A stretch of 25,856 bases of DNA from an uncultured Candidatus Nemicrothrix sp. (GTDB lineage: Bacteria > Actinomycetota > Acidimicrobiia > Acidimicrobiales > UBA8592): positions 1-25,856 of the forward strand of contig CAJWRY010000007.1 in NCBI GenBank assembly GCA_913046155.1, read 5' to 3'. Every line of letters begins with the position of its first letter. Position 1 is the stretch's first letter. The notes under the pieces were generated by a model. The model had not been told where the DNA came from. It worked only from the letters and a program-made list of their open reading frames with translations, and made no database searches. A program made the translations under genes and the position numbers. Below are positions 14,652 to 22,390 of the stretch, piece by piece.

Positions 14652-15353
14652 ATGCCTTATTTCAATGATCCACTGCTCACGGAATCCGGCGAGCAGGTAT
14701 GTCAAAGATTCGGAATTTTTCCACCAGAGACAGATCCCATGCCAAATCTTGTAGAGCCATCAAATTTTCCTGATGCTCCGGATATTTTGGGGAACGTAGA
14801 AAAGGTTGAACACCCTCGGATCAAGACCATCGAAAGTTATCTAGACGCAGGTTGGGTTAATGCCCAAAATGGGACCTGGTTACGTCCGGAGGCAAATGCT
14901 CTCCTATGCAAAATCGTTGATTCACTTCCTGAGCCATGGGGTTTATGCGTTTTCGATGCTTGGCGACCATTAGATCTCCAAGCAGAGCTTTTTAATGCAG
15001 CCTACAAGGATCCAATTCTGCCTGAAGGTTTTGTGTCGCCTGCTAATAGAGAACCCCGACTTTGCCCACCGCACTTATCTGGCGGGACAGTTGACTGTAG
15101 CTTCACACTTCACGGGATCCCTCTTGGGTTAGGTACGGGTTTTGATGATTTCACCGATTTAGCGGCTGCTGACGCATTAGAGACTAAGAAAAGCATTGAT
15201 AGAGATTTACGGAGGTGGCTTTACTGGTCCATGACTGAAGCCGGTTTCGTAGTTCTAAATTGTGAGTGGTGGCACTTTGAGTACGGTACGCGCCGATGGG
15301 GGGCGATACGTGGTAATGATCCGCTTTTCGGTCCTGCTGAAATCGGCGACTGA
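14652..15353 (+). CDS. D-alanyl-D-alanine dipeptidase (VanX/DdpX-like, peptidase M15D)
   Basis: From ATG 14652 the protein is 233 aa. VanX-type zinc residues are in place (numbering of this start): DAWRP at 102-106, the HLSGGTVD block with H141 and D148 (HxxGxxxD), and EWWH with E205 and H208. These bind zinc and carry out hydrolysis of D-Ala-D-Ala or a similar dipeptide. There is no signal peptide, so it is cytosolic. The usual Ser two residues before the first His is a Pro here (PPH). No vanHA/ddl partner is present, so cell-wall dipeptide recycling fits better than glycopeptide resistance. In-frame starts at 14622 and 14637 are possible alternatives. The start is the least certain part. 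Confidence 0.88.
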   Translation: MPYFNDPLLTESGEQVCQRFGIFPPETDPMPNLVEPSNFPDAPDILGNVEKVEHPRIKTIESYLDAGWVNAQNGTWLRPEANALLCKIVDSLPEPWGLCVFDAWRPLDLQAELFNAAYKDPILPEGFVSPANREPRLCPPHLSGGTVDCSFTLHGIPLGLGTGFDDFTDLAAADALETKKSIDRDLRRWLYWSMTEAGFVVLNCEWWHFEYGTRRWGAIRGNDPLFGPAEIGD

Positions 15354-15392
15354 TAATCCCATTAATGACATTAAAAATATGGAATTGTCCTC

Positions 15393-15398
15393 TACTAT
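15393..15398 (+). promoter_or_regulatory. -10 box TACTAT of the leaderless DUF3048 gene
   Basis: TACTAT ends 6 nt before GTG 15405. No Shine-Dalgarno is present. It supports the GTG as the true start, which also gives a complete signal peptide. Confidence 0.55.
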
Positions 15399-15404
15399 CC
15401 ATCT

Positions 15405-16586
15405 GTGCACTCCAACTCCCCATATGCTCTCCGGCCACTAGTACTTTTCAAATACCTGGTAGCTCTTGGTTCTGTAGTTGTACTCCTCACAGGAGTTATG
15501 GCTTGTTCCAATTCCAATCAACCGACACTAGCGCCCATTGAAGTGACTGAAGAAGTCACTATGCAGCCAGCGACCCCTACAGTCAAACCCACGCCGATGT
15601 CGACACCAACACCGGTTCCGACACCATCGCCTACTCCAATTCCAACCCCGACACCGACGATTTTTGAACAAGGCGAAATAGATGGCATCACGCGGTCACC
15701 TTTTAATGGATTGGCCGTTGATGATGAGAGTCTTTCAAGAAGAATATTGGTGATCAAAGTCGATAACCATGAAGAGGCTCGACCACAATCTGGAATTGAG
15801 CTAACAGATATGATGATTGAAGTCTGGGTCGAAGGCATCACCAGATATTTAGCTGTTTTTCAAGCTTCTGATACTGACTTCGTTGGACCTATTCGGTCTA
15901 TGAGGCCAACTGACTTTGCACTTCAGAACTCGTGGGCTTCAACATTTGTAAATTCAGGTGGACAGGACTGGATTCAAGCTATCGGAGATGCTTCTACTGC
16001 CCGATGGTTTATTGAACCACCTGGGTCTTTCCGCATATCTGCAAGACCGCGACCTTGGAATTTGTATGGCGACACGAATTCGTTACGAACCCTTGATACT
16101 CGAGGAACTTATTCAACTCCTTTAAGCCCACTTTGGGAGTTCGGAGATATGCCTAGTGATGCGGCTGTAGCGGAGGAAATACTTCTTAAATATTGGTTTG
16201 ACTACACGACTTCTTGGTATTGGAACGAGGAAGAATTCCATTATGAGAAGAGCACCATAGGTCAGCCTCATTATTACTTAGACCCTAATAACAACGCTCA
16301 TAGAATTTCTGCGGACACTCTTATCATGCTTGAGACTCTTTATTTTCTTACTTGTTATGGCTGTGAATCTGGATCTAATGTTCCTGTCGCCGAAACTGTT
16401 GGATCTGGTACTGCATGGGTTTTCCACGGAGGGAAAATGCAAAAAGGTAATTGGTCAAGATCTAGCGAGCGAGAATGGTTTTCTCTGACACTAGAAGACG
16501 GTTCTCCCATGCTTATCCCCCCTGGTCAAATCTGGATGACATTAGGTCGCAGGGATAATGTGATTGTTAATCAGAGCCTTGACTAA
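15405..16586 (+). CDS. DUF3048 (YerB-like) lipoprotein with Pro-Thr linker
   Basis: A 393-aa predicted surface lipoprotein. Residues 1-33 form a signal peptide with a hydrophobic core LVALGSVVVLLTG, and the lipobox is VMAC with Cys34. A disordered linker of TP/PTP repeats spans about 55-85 and would tether the domain away from the membrane. The DUF3048 domain follows: ILVIKVDNHEEARPQSGIEL, then MMIEVWVEGITRYLAVFQ and VGPIRSMRPTDFAL, with the C-terminal part near 250-390. B. subtilis YerB is the named relative; its biochemical role is not established. The 3' end overlaps the convergent PLP-enzyme gene by 20 nt. The start GTG is supported by a leaderless promoter. Confidence 0.88.
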   Translation: MHSNSPYALRPLVLFKYLVALGSVVVLLTGVMACSNSNQPTLAPIEVTEEVTMQPATPTVKPTPMSTPTPVPTPSPTPIPTPTPTIFEQGEIDGITRSPFNGLAVDDESLSRRILVIKVDNHEEARPQSGIELTDMMIEVWVEGITRYLAVFQASDTDFVGPIRSMRPTDFALQNSWASTFVNSGGQDWIQAIGDASTARWFIEPPGSFRISARPRPWNLYGDTNSLRTLDTRGTYSTPLSPLWEFGDMPSDAAVAEEILLKYWFDYTTSWYWNEEEFHYEKSTIGQPHYYLDPNNNAHRISADTLIMLETLYFLTCYGCESGSNVPVAETVGSGTAWVFHGGKMQKGNWSRSSEREWFSLTLEDGSPMLIPPGQIWMTLGRRDNVIVNQSLD

Positions 16587-17814
16587 TACTTCGGTCTTTC
16601 CCGGTTAATAAGACTGCGATTGTTGTTTGACCATCTATTTGGCCTGATTCAAATGAATTGATCGCTCCTGCTATAGAAGCAGCTCCCGTGGGTTCAGTTT
16701 GTATTCCTAAATTTGGAACAAGTTCGCTTGCTTGCGTTACTTGTTCTTCGCTCGCAACTACGCTACCGCCGTTACTAAGTAGCAATGAACGCACAACTCC
16801 CATCCAGTCGTAAGTAATATCATCAAGAATGCCAGTCGCTAAGCCTGTTGGGTTAGCCCATGGTTTCATAAGTTCAGACTGTTGCTCTTGGCAGTATTTA
16901 AGTACTTCGACGATGGGCTTTCCTATAGGTATCTTTTCCCAAGCTGCATCAAATGGGGCGCACCCCTCAGCTTGAACTGCCCAAATTCTGGGCACTTTTG
17001 AAAGTCTTTTAAATCGTGCTGCTTCGAACAGCCCTATTGCGCAACTGGTTAGGAGTGCTCCCCCACCTACTTGAATAAATAGATCATCAACAGGGTTTTC
17101 TTCAAGCACTTCAGCTAATTCCCACCCTATTGTTCGCCCACCATCAAGAGTAAGTATGTTCTCTGTGGCTTGAACTCCAAATGGTAGAGCACCACTTTCA
17201 ATTGCCTTCTGGAATTCAATCATGCATGGGTCTCCAAGCTGACCTTTCTTTCTTTCACAAACATGGATTTGAGCTCCTAGAGATTCCAACTCTGAAACAA
17301 TTGTGGCATTTGCCCATGTAGGAATGAACACATCTATCGGACGCCCAGCAGCTCGCGCTACGGTCGCTGCCCCTATTGCCGCATTCCCGCATGATGATAT
17401 TGCAAGTCTTTTACTCTCTTCAATCGAATCGACAGCAAGGTGGAGTAGTAACCCCATCAGGTGACGTGCCTTATGGGAGCCACCTACATTTTGCGTCTCG
17501 TCTTTCCAAAGCACAAAGTCAGGTAACAGGTCTGAAGCATTTTCCCAGATTCCAGTGGGTGTTATTGTGAAGTTTGATTTAGTAGTGCTTTTGATAGCAT
17601 CATCTATTTCCTTCACTAAGGATACGAATTCTTCGTCTTTCCACCCACGCTCAATTGCTTTATGCCATGACCACAACATTTTTCGCCACCGAATGTAAGG
17701 ATTCAACTCTTCGTCACCTTTGTCAGGCCACTCTGCCGTGTCTGGTGTCAGTATCCAAGAAGTGTTGCTGTCGTGATATGAGTCCACGTTAGGCCGACAC
17801 GCCAGTTTGCGCAT
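16567..17814 (-). CDS. fold-type II PLP-dependent enzyme, threonine synthase/dehydratase-like
   Basis: A 415-aa enzyme. The PLP Schiff-base lysine is probably K115 in WKDETQNVGGSHKARHLMG. The substrate-carboxylate/asparagine loop is SSCGNAAIG (140-148), and the phosphate-binding glycine loop is VGGGALL near 249. This order matches threonine synthase, threonine dehydratase and diaminopropionate ammonia-lyase. An N-terminal segment of about 80 residues with several Trp precedes the core. ATG 17814 overlaps the upstream gene by 26 nt and has no Shine-Dalgarno; GTG 17787, 1 nt after the upstream stop (TAA-C-GTG), would remove nine residues and is a real alternative. It is coupled to another fold-type II enzyme, so the two may act in sequence on one amino acid. 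Its specific reaction is not clear. Confidence 0.88.
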   Translation of the reverse strand: MRKLACRPNVDSYHDSNTSWILTPDTAEWPDKGDEELNPYIRWRKMLWSWHKAIERGWKDEEFVSLVKEIDDAIKSTTKSNFTITPTGIWENASDLLPDFVLWKDETQNVGGSHKARHLMGLLLHLAVDSIEESKRLAISSCGNAAIGAATVARAAGRPIDVFIPTWANATIVSELESLGAQIHVCERKKGQLGDPCMIEFQKAIESGALPFGVQATENILTLDGGRTIGWELAEVLEENPVDDLFIQVGGGALLTSCAIGLFEAARFKRLSKVPRIWAVQAEGCAPFDAAWEKIPIGKPIVEVLKYCQEQQSELMKPWANPTGLATGILDDITYDWMGVVRSLLLSNGGSVVASEEQVTQASELVPNLGIQTEPTGAASIAGAINSFESGQIDGQTTIAVLLTGKDRSISQGSD

Positions 17815-19300
17815 TAAAATCGCGAATCATTTCATCCCAAATGGGTGGAAACTTATGCAATTCATTCCAAAATTCTTGTGATCGCCGTGCGTCAAAATCT
17901 TCTACGGGAATACCCTGCTGCTCAACCCATGTGTAATAGCCGAGGTTAAAGATCCGGTTTCTTCCGACATCATTGAGAATTTCTAAGTGTTGCGAATCTG
18001 CATTGACAACGTGAGTGGTAAAAATCTCATGTGCATCTTTAGCAGTGAATCCATCGGGGTACTTATCGCTCATCAAATGAGCTTTTTCGCTTTCATAAAG
18101 TTCGGATCCATCTGTTGCAACCGTCATGATTACGTCGTTGGGACCTAGGTTCAACTCTTTAGCAGTTTTGATAGAGGCCATCATGTTGCAGATAGAAGAG
18201 AACCCCAAATGCCTAAGATTATCTACAATTTCCGCTGGAACCTGATGTTCAGACTTTAGGTATTCCTTTCCGCTATCGGTTGTAAATACGAGGTTCAACC
18301 CATCTGTAGCTGCATCAGATATTCCGGCAACAATATCTGTATTCATGACATTATGGATCAAAGGTATATGTTTATCTCCTATCCCCTGTATGTTGTGTTC
18401 TCCATACCCGTTGTAAAGCATTGTCGGGCACTCAAGTGCCTCTACGGCGGTAATCTTTGCACCATAATCATCTTTTAGCCTGTCACCGGCAGCGAGTGTA
18501 CCTGCCGACCCGGAAGCAAATGTGCAGGCAGCGAGGTTTAGCTGTGGTTGATTAGCTTTAAGAGTTTCAAATACATGACCTAATGCCCTACCCGTTACTG
18601 CATAGTGACCAATATGATTTGCATATTCAGAGAACTGGTTGAAGATAAAGTTTGATTCATCTTTTTCAAGTTCGTTACATGCATCATAGATTTCTTTGAC
18701 ATTACTTTCCGACCCAGGTGTTCGAATGATGTCGTCTGGGTTCATAACCCATTTATCTAACCAATCGAAGCGTTCTTGGCTCATGTTCTCTGGCAAAACA
18801 GCTACTCCACGGCTTCGCATTAAAGTAGATATCGCTATTCCCCCCCTGGCAAAGTTGCCTGTAGATGGCCATATGGCTCGATGGTGAGCCGGATTAAATT
18901 GCCCACTTATAACACGTGGCGCAAAGCAGGAATAGGCAGCTAGGACTTTATGAGCTGTGATCATGGGAAATCGGTTCCCAAAAGCCAATACGATTTTTGC
19001 GTCGACCCCTGTTAGCTCCGATGGAAGGACAATATGTTGCGGGACATCTACGGTTCCCCTTGCTCCATATTCATTGTACCAATGGACCCTGAAAAGGTTT
19101 AAAGGGTGAGCTTCGTTGGGGTCTATTTGCTTGAGTGCCTCGTTCACAGAATCGGATATCTTAGTAGGGTCCGCCAGTTCTTCGAAGGTAGGGAGCAAGA
19201 TATTCTCTTCTTGAAATCTACTTACCGAGCTTTTGTAATTATCTTCATCAACTACAGCTTGAAGGAGGCCGAATCGTTCCAAATCTATACCTATTGACAT
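17789..19300 (-). CDS. cysteine-synthase-like PLP-dependent enzyme (long form)
   Basis: A 503-aa fold-type II PLP protein, far longer than the roughly 310 aa of ordinary cysteine synthases. About 100 N-terminal residues precede the core. In the core, K118 (MITAHKVLAAY) is the probable PLP lysine, STGNFARGG (146-154) is the asparagine loop, and FASGSAGTLAAGD (261-273) is the phosphate loop. GVAVLPENMSQERFDWLDKW and VEALECPTMLYNGYGEHNIQ are blocks I recognise from uncharacterised actinobacterial and proteobacterial proteins annotated as PLP beta-subunits. ATG 19300 has no Shine-Dalgarno but TAGGTT ends 6 nt upstream. It heads a two-gene operon with the PLP enzyme ending at 16567. The reaction (synthase, lyase or racemase) is unknown. 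Confidence 0.87.
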   Translation of the reverse strand: MSIGIDLERFGLLQAVVDEDNYKSSVSRFQEENILLPTFEELADPTKISDSVNEALKQIDPNEAHPLNLFRVHWYNEYGARGTVDVPQHIVLPSELTGVDAKIVLAFGNRFPMITAHKVLAAYSCFAPRVISGQFNPAHHRAIWPSTGNFARGGIAISTLMRSRGVAVLPENMSQERFDWLDKWVMNPDDIIRTPGSESNVKEIYDACNELEKDESNFIFNQFSEYANHIGHYAVTGRALGHVFETLKANQPQLNLAACTFASGSAGTLAAGDRLKDDYGAKITAVEALECPTMLYNGYGEHNIQGIGDKHIPLIHNVMNTDIVAGISDAATDGLNLVFTTDSGKEYLKSEHQVPAEIVDNLRHLGFSSICNMMASIKTAKELNLGPNDVIMTVATDGSELYESEKAHLMSDKYPDGFTAKDAHEIFTTHVVNADSQHLEILNDVGRNRIFNLGYYTWVEQQGIPVEDFDARRSQEFWNELHKFPPIWDEMIRDFNAQTGVSA

Positions 19301-19306
19301 ATCATC

Positions 19307-19312
19307 AACCTA
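19307..19312 (-). promoter_or_regulatory. -10 box TAGGTT of the leaderless PLP-enzyme operon
   Basis: Minus-strand TAGGTT ends 6 nt before ATG 19300. No -35 or Shine-Dalgarno is recognisable. It shares a 99-nt divergent gap with the leaderless P450 promoter. Confidence 0.55.
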
Positions 19313-19387
19313 TCGTCTCTTGCCATGATTTGGGAGTTCCATGGGTGAGTTTTCAGGTCCGATGAGGCGATATTTGTAGATACAGGG

Positions 19388-19393
19388 TACTGT
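19388..19393 (+). promoter_or_regulatory. -10 box TACTGT of the leaderless P450 gene
   Basis: TACTGT ends 6 nt before GTG 19400. A 4-bp inverted repeat (ACAG-GGTA-CTGT, 19382-19393) overlaps it. No Shine-Dalgarno is present. Confidence 0.55.
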
Positions 19394-19399
19394 GTTGCC

Positions 19400-20596
19400 G
19401 TGACTGATAGATCAATCGATCTCCTTGATGGTGAGTTCTATACGAATAATCCCTATGAGACATATCAATGGATGCGAGAAGAAGATCCTATCCATTGGGA
19501 TGCCAACAATCAGATATGGGGTATCTCTCGGTATGACGACATTGTAGAAATTGAAAAAAATAAAGCAGTCTTCATCAATTCAGATAAGGAGAAGGGCGGA
19601 TATCGTCCTAACCTGCCTGCGGATTCATCAATAATTGGATTAGATGATCCTCAACACAATGTTCGTAGATTGCTGGTTTCTAGAAGATTCACTCCTCGAT
19701 CAGTAAATTCTTGGAGGCCACATATTACAGGTGCAGTGGAGCGCCTTCTTGATGATGCATTGTCCAATGAAAGACCGACCGATATTGTTGGTGAACTCGC
19801 TGCTCCTCTTCCAGCCATGATGATTGGGCATCTACTTGGGTTCCCTGACGATCTTTGGCCCTCACTTCATAGGTGGTCTGAAGAAACGATCGCTTTAGGC
19901 GGCGGACCTCGTTATCAAAACGAAGAGGGAACCAAAGCAGTTTTTGAGTTCGTGGAGGCCTGCATGAAACTTTATTCTGAGAAGAAGATAAATCCCTCAG
20001 ATGACATAATGTCAGCTTGGATTGAGGCCGAATCTGAAGGTTTAAAAGATGGTTCAGATTTTGGTCTGGATCAAATAATAAGTGATTGTTTATTGTTACT
20101 TGATGGAGGAGCGGAAACAACCCGTACAGTGATTGCGAGATCGATGCTTCATCTTGCTAACTCACCCACTCAGTGGGAGCTCCTAAAGAAAGGTTCAGAT
20201 CTTGAAATTGCCGTAGAGGAATTTATTCGATACGTAACCCCTATTCACAATATGTGCCGTGTCGCTACAGAGGATTACTTCATACATGGCAAAACGATAC
20301 GCAAGGGAGACCAAGTCGTACTTATGTATTCTTCAGCAAATAGGGATTCAGAAAAATTTAATAACCCTGAACTACTTGACGTGACCAGAGACCCAAACCA
20401 CCATATTGCTTTTGGCTTTGGCACTCACTTCTGTTTAGGTGCTTCTTTAGCTCGTCTCGAAATAAAGCTCTTCTACGAGCAACTAATTAACCGTGTAAAG
20501 AGCTTTGCTCTTGCTGGTGACCCTGTAGAGATGCCTAATGCTTTTGTTTATGGTTTAGCGTCTTGCCCTATGGATTTAACCCCAGAGACTAGCTAG
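19400..20596 (+). CDS. cytochrome P450, soluble bacterial type
   Basis: A 398-aa haem monooxygenase. In order: LDDPQHNVRRLLVSRRFTPR (81-100), I-helix oxygen-binding GGAETT (236-241), K-helix E274-x-x-R277, and the haem loop FGFGTHFCLGASLARLE with proximal Cys345. All key residues are intact and there is no membrane anchor. The layout resembles actinobacterial CYPs that hydroxylate steroids, terpenoids or fatty acids. No ferredoxin or ferredoxin reductase is adjacent, so electrons must come from elsewhere. GTG 19400 is supported by a TACTGT box 6 nt upstream. The gene overlaps the convergent LLM gene by 8 nt. Confidence 0.95.
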   Translation: MTDRSIDLLDGEFYTNNPYETYQWMREEDPIHWDANNQIWGISRYDDIVEIEKNKAVFINSDKEKGGYRPNLPADSSIIGLDDPQHNVRRLLVSRRFTPRSVNSWRPHITGAVERLLDDALSNERPTDIVGELAAPLPAMMIGHLLGFPDDLWPSLHRWSEETIALGGGPRYQNEEGTKAVFEFVEACMKLYSEKKINPSDDIMSAWIEAESEGLKDGSDFGLDQIISDCLLLLDGGAETTRTVIARSMLHLANSPTQWELLKKGSDLEIAVEEFIRYVTPIHNMCRVATEDYFIHGKTIRKGDQVVLMYSSANRDSEKFNNPELLDVTRDPNHHIAFGFGTHFCLGASLARLEIKLFYEQLINRVKSFALAGDPVEMPNAFVYGLASCPMDLTPETS

Positions 20597-21542
20597 GCCT
20601 GAGAGCAGATTTCAACAAGGGAACTAGATCATCTTTATGCTTTTCCAGTTGCTCACTTATTTGATTTGCCTCTAGCCCAGCAACATGTACGCGTATGTTG
20701 ACTGTATCGCACCCGGAGTCATGCAGTATTTTAATTAAACGCTCAGCTGCTTGAGCACCATTTTGGCCGAGTACCGTACTATCTCCCTGAATCCAATTAC
20801 TTTTAGCCTGATCACTTGCGTAGCTATGGTAGTGCTCCATTTGAGCTTGGATCTTTGATGCTGGCGGGCTTCCTATCCAAACACGACGGATTAGTATGAC
20901 TGGTCCATTTCCTCCAGCCTCTCGATATGCAGATGATAGCTTGTTGGAAACTTCAGGAGATTGAAGTGAATCAAAGAGGATTCCTGCATTAAGTTTCGCA
21001 GCTCTTCTACATGCTTCAGCACTCTGTGCTGCTATTGCAATTGGAATTGGCTGAAGCTTGCATTGCTGTATAGCGAGATCTTTTGCAATTGGGTCTTCAG
21101 CTATTCCTCGGAGAGTATTCACGATCCAAGGAAGACTGCTTTTGAATCGAGTATTCTTTTCATCAAATGGAACTTCTGCAAGTTCGAAGTCAACTGGAAG
21201 CGCACCAGCTGCAAAACCTATTCCGACTCGATGTGGGTAAGCGCTGGATAGCCAAGCTATTTCTTCTGCAAGCATGGCACGTGGTTTAGTTGGGAGTAGT
21301 AGCGGGCAAGGAGAAACCCATATTTTTTCAGTCGCTGCTAAAAGAAACGCGCTGAGCTGAAGCGGGTTGGGTAAGTATCCAGGAAACCCTGCATGATGTT
21401 CACTGACCATGACTCCGTCATAGCCAACTTCCTCGGCAAGTTGGGCCTCTGCTCTCATTTGGTTTACCTGCTGAACTGATGTCCCCTCGGATGCATAGAG
21501 ACGAAGCGATACGGAGCCTGTCCCTAATGACCTGTGAGACAT
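20589..21542 (-). CDS. LLM-class flavin-dependent oxidoreductase
   Basis: A 317-aa luciferase-like protein. The segment VGYDGVMVSEHHAGFPGYLP carries the SEHH motif of luciferase-type members. It is followed by IWVSPCPLLLPTKPRAMLAE and HRVGIGFAAGALPVDFELAE. The central glycine-rich strand is less typical than in the other paralogs. Its ATG overlaps the SDR stop by one base (TAATG), so translation is coupled. It is the last gene of the membrane-protein/SDR/LLM operon. A monooxygenase (possibly Baeyer-Villiger-like) downstream of an alcohol dehydrogenase is a sensible alcohol-to-ketone-to-ester order (inference). Confidence 0.87.
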   Translation of the reverse strand: MSHRSLGTGSVSLRLYASEGTSVQQVNQMRAEAQLAEEVGYDGVMVSEHHAGFPGYLPNPLQLSAFLLAATEKIWVSPCPLLLPTKPRAMLAEEIAWLSSAYPHRVGIGFAAGALPVDFELAEVPFDEKNTRFKSSLPWIVNTLRGIAEDPIAKDLAIQQCKLQPIPIAIAAQSAEACRRAAKLNAGILFDSLQSPEVSNKLSSAYREAGGNGPVILIRRVWIGSPPASKIQAQMEHYHSYASDQAKSNWIQGDSTVLGQNGAQAAERLIKILHDSGCDTVNIRVHVAGLEANQISEQLEKHKDDLVPLLKSALRPS

Positions 21543-22375
21543 TATGGAAGCTCTCCATGAAGTTCATCATCAGAAAAGTTGCCTAAAAACTGCGTGAATT
21601 GAGGCCCTCTTCTTAATGAATGCCCACCGTCAACATTTATGCACTGACCAGTGATCCACCTTGATTCGTGACTCAAGAGAAATTTTACAAGTGCAGCGAC
21701 ATCGTATGGTTGGCCAACGTCTCCAAGTGGCGTGTTTTCTATATAGCTGTTGAATATCTCACTATCTCTAGGAATGCCTTCCATAATCTCAGTCTCAATA
21801 AAACCTGGACGAACTGCATTAAAGCGAATATTTGCTGGCCCATACTCGTCAGCCGCATTCCGAATGATTGCTTCAATACCAGCTTTGGCGGCAGGATACG
21901 CCCCGAACCAAAGATGGGTTAAATGACTTGCTATAGATGACATCCCCACAAATGAAGCTTTGTCAGACTTTCGCAACATTGGAACAGCATGCTTGATGCA
22001 AAGCATCGTGCCGAGGACGTTCAAGTTTAAAACTCTCGAGAACTCTTCCGCCTTTTGCATGTGGTACGGAACTATTGCTCCTCCCCCTCCTGCATTTGCA
22101 ACAACTCCGTCAAGCCCCTTACCAAATTCATCAGCAGCTAAAACGGTCTTGAGGACCTGATCTTCATCGGTTACGTCACAAATCACATATTGTATTGCTC
22201 CGCCCTTTTGTTGGCTTTCAACTATTCCTTGAACAGATTGTTTCAATTTCTCTTCGGTCCGTCCACATATGGTCACAAGCGCCCCATTAGAGTACATTTC
22301 AGCCGCGCAAGCCTTTCCGATACCAGTCCCCCCTCCGGTGATGAGAACTCCAAAATTTTCTAAATCTTTTTTCAT
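21542..22375 (-). CDS. short-chain dehydrogenase/reductase (classical SDR)
   Basis: A 277-aa NAD(P)-dependent oxidoreductase, probably interconverting an alcohol and ketone or enoyl thioester. TGGGTGIG (13-20) is the cofactor motif, NAGGGG starts at 94, and the catalytic tetrad is N119, S147, Y160 and K164 (GAYPAAKAG). The C-terminal WITGQCINVDGGHSLRRG is the usual family end. GGAG lies 5 nt before ATG 22375. It begins 15 nt after the membrane-protein stop and its own stop overlaps the LLM start, so it is a middle operon gene. Enoyl-CoA-reductase-like (DECR-type) activity is an alternative. Confidence 0.92.
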   Translation of the reverse strand: MKKDLENFGVLITGGGTGIGKACAAEMYSNGALVTICGRTEEKLKQSVQGIVESQQKGGAIQYVICDVTDEDQVLKTVLAADEFGKGLDGVVANAGGGGAIVPYHMQKAEEFSRVLNLNVLGTMLCIKHAVPMLRKSDKASFVGMSSIASHLTHLWFGAYPAAKAGIEAIIRNAADEYGPANIRFNAVRPGFIETEIMEGIPRDSEIFNSYIENTPLGDVGQPYDVAALVKFLLSHESRWITGQCINVDGGHSLRRGPQFTQFLGNFSDDELHGELP

Positions 22376-22390
22376 GCCAACTCCAAAGCT

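Noticed and set aside
14652..15353. Vancomycin-resistance (vanHAX) locus
   Set aside because: Only the dipeptidase is present; no vanH dehydrogenase, vanA ligase or two-component regulator.
15596..15660. Short tandem repeat that could suggest a CRISPR or microsatellite
   Set aside because: Units are irregular 6-nt Pro-Thr codon pairs without spacers; it is coding low complexity.
15518..15841. 107-aa minus-strand ORF rich in VGVG repeats
   Set aside because: It is the antisense shadow of the Pro-Thr linker of the DUF3048 lipoprotein; the repeat arises from the TP codons.
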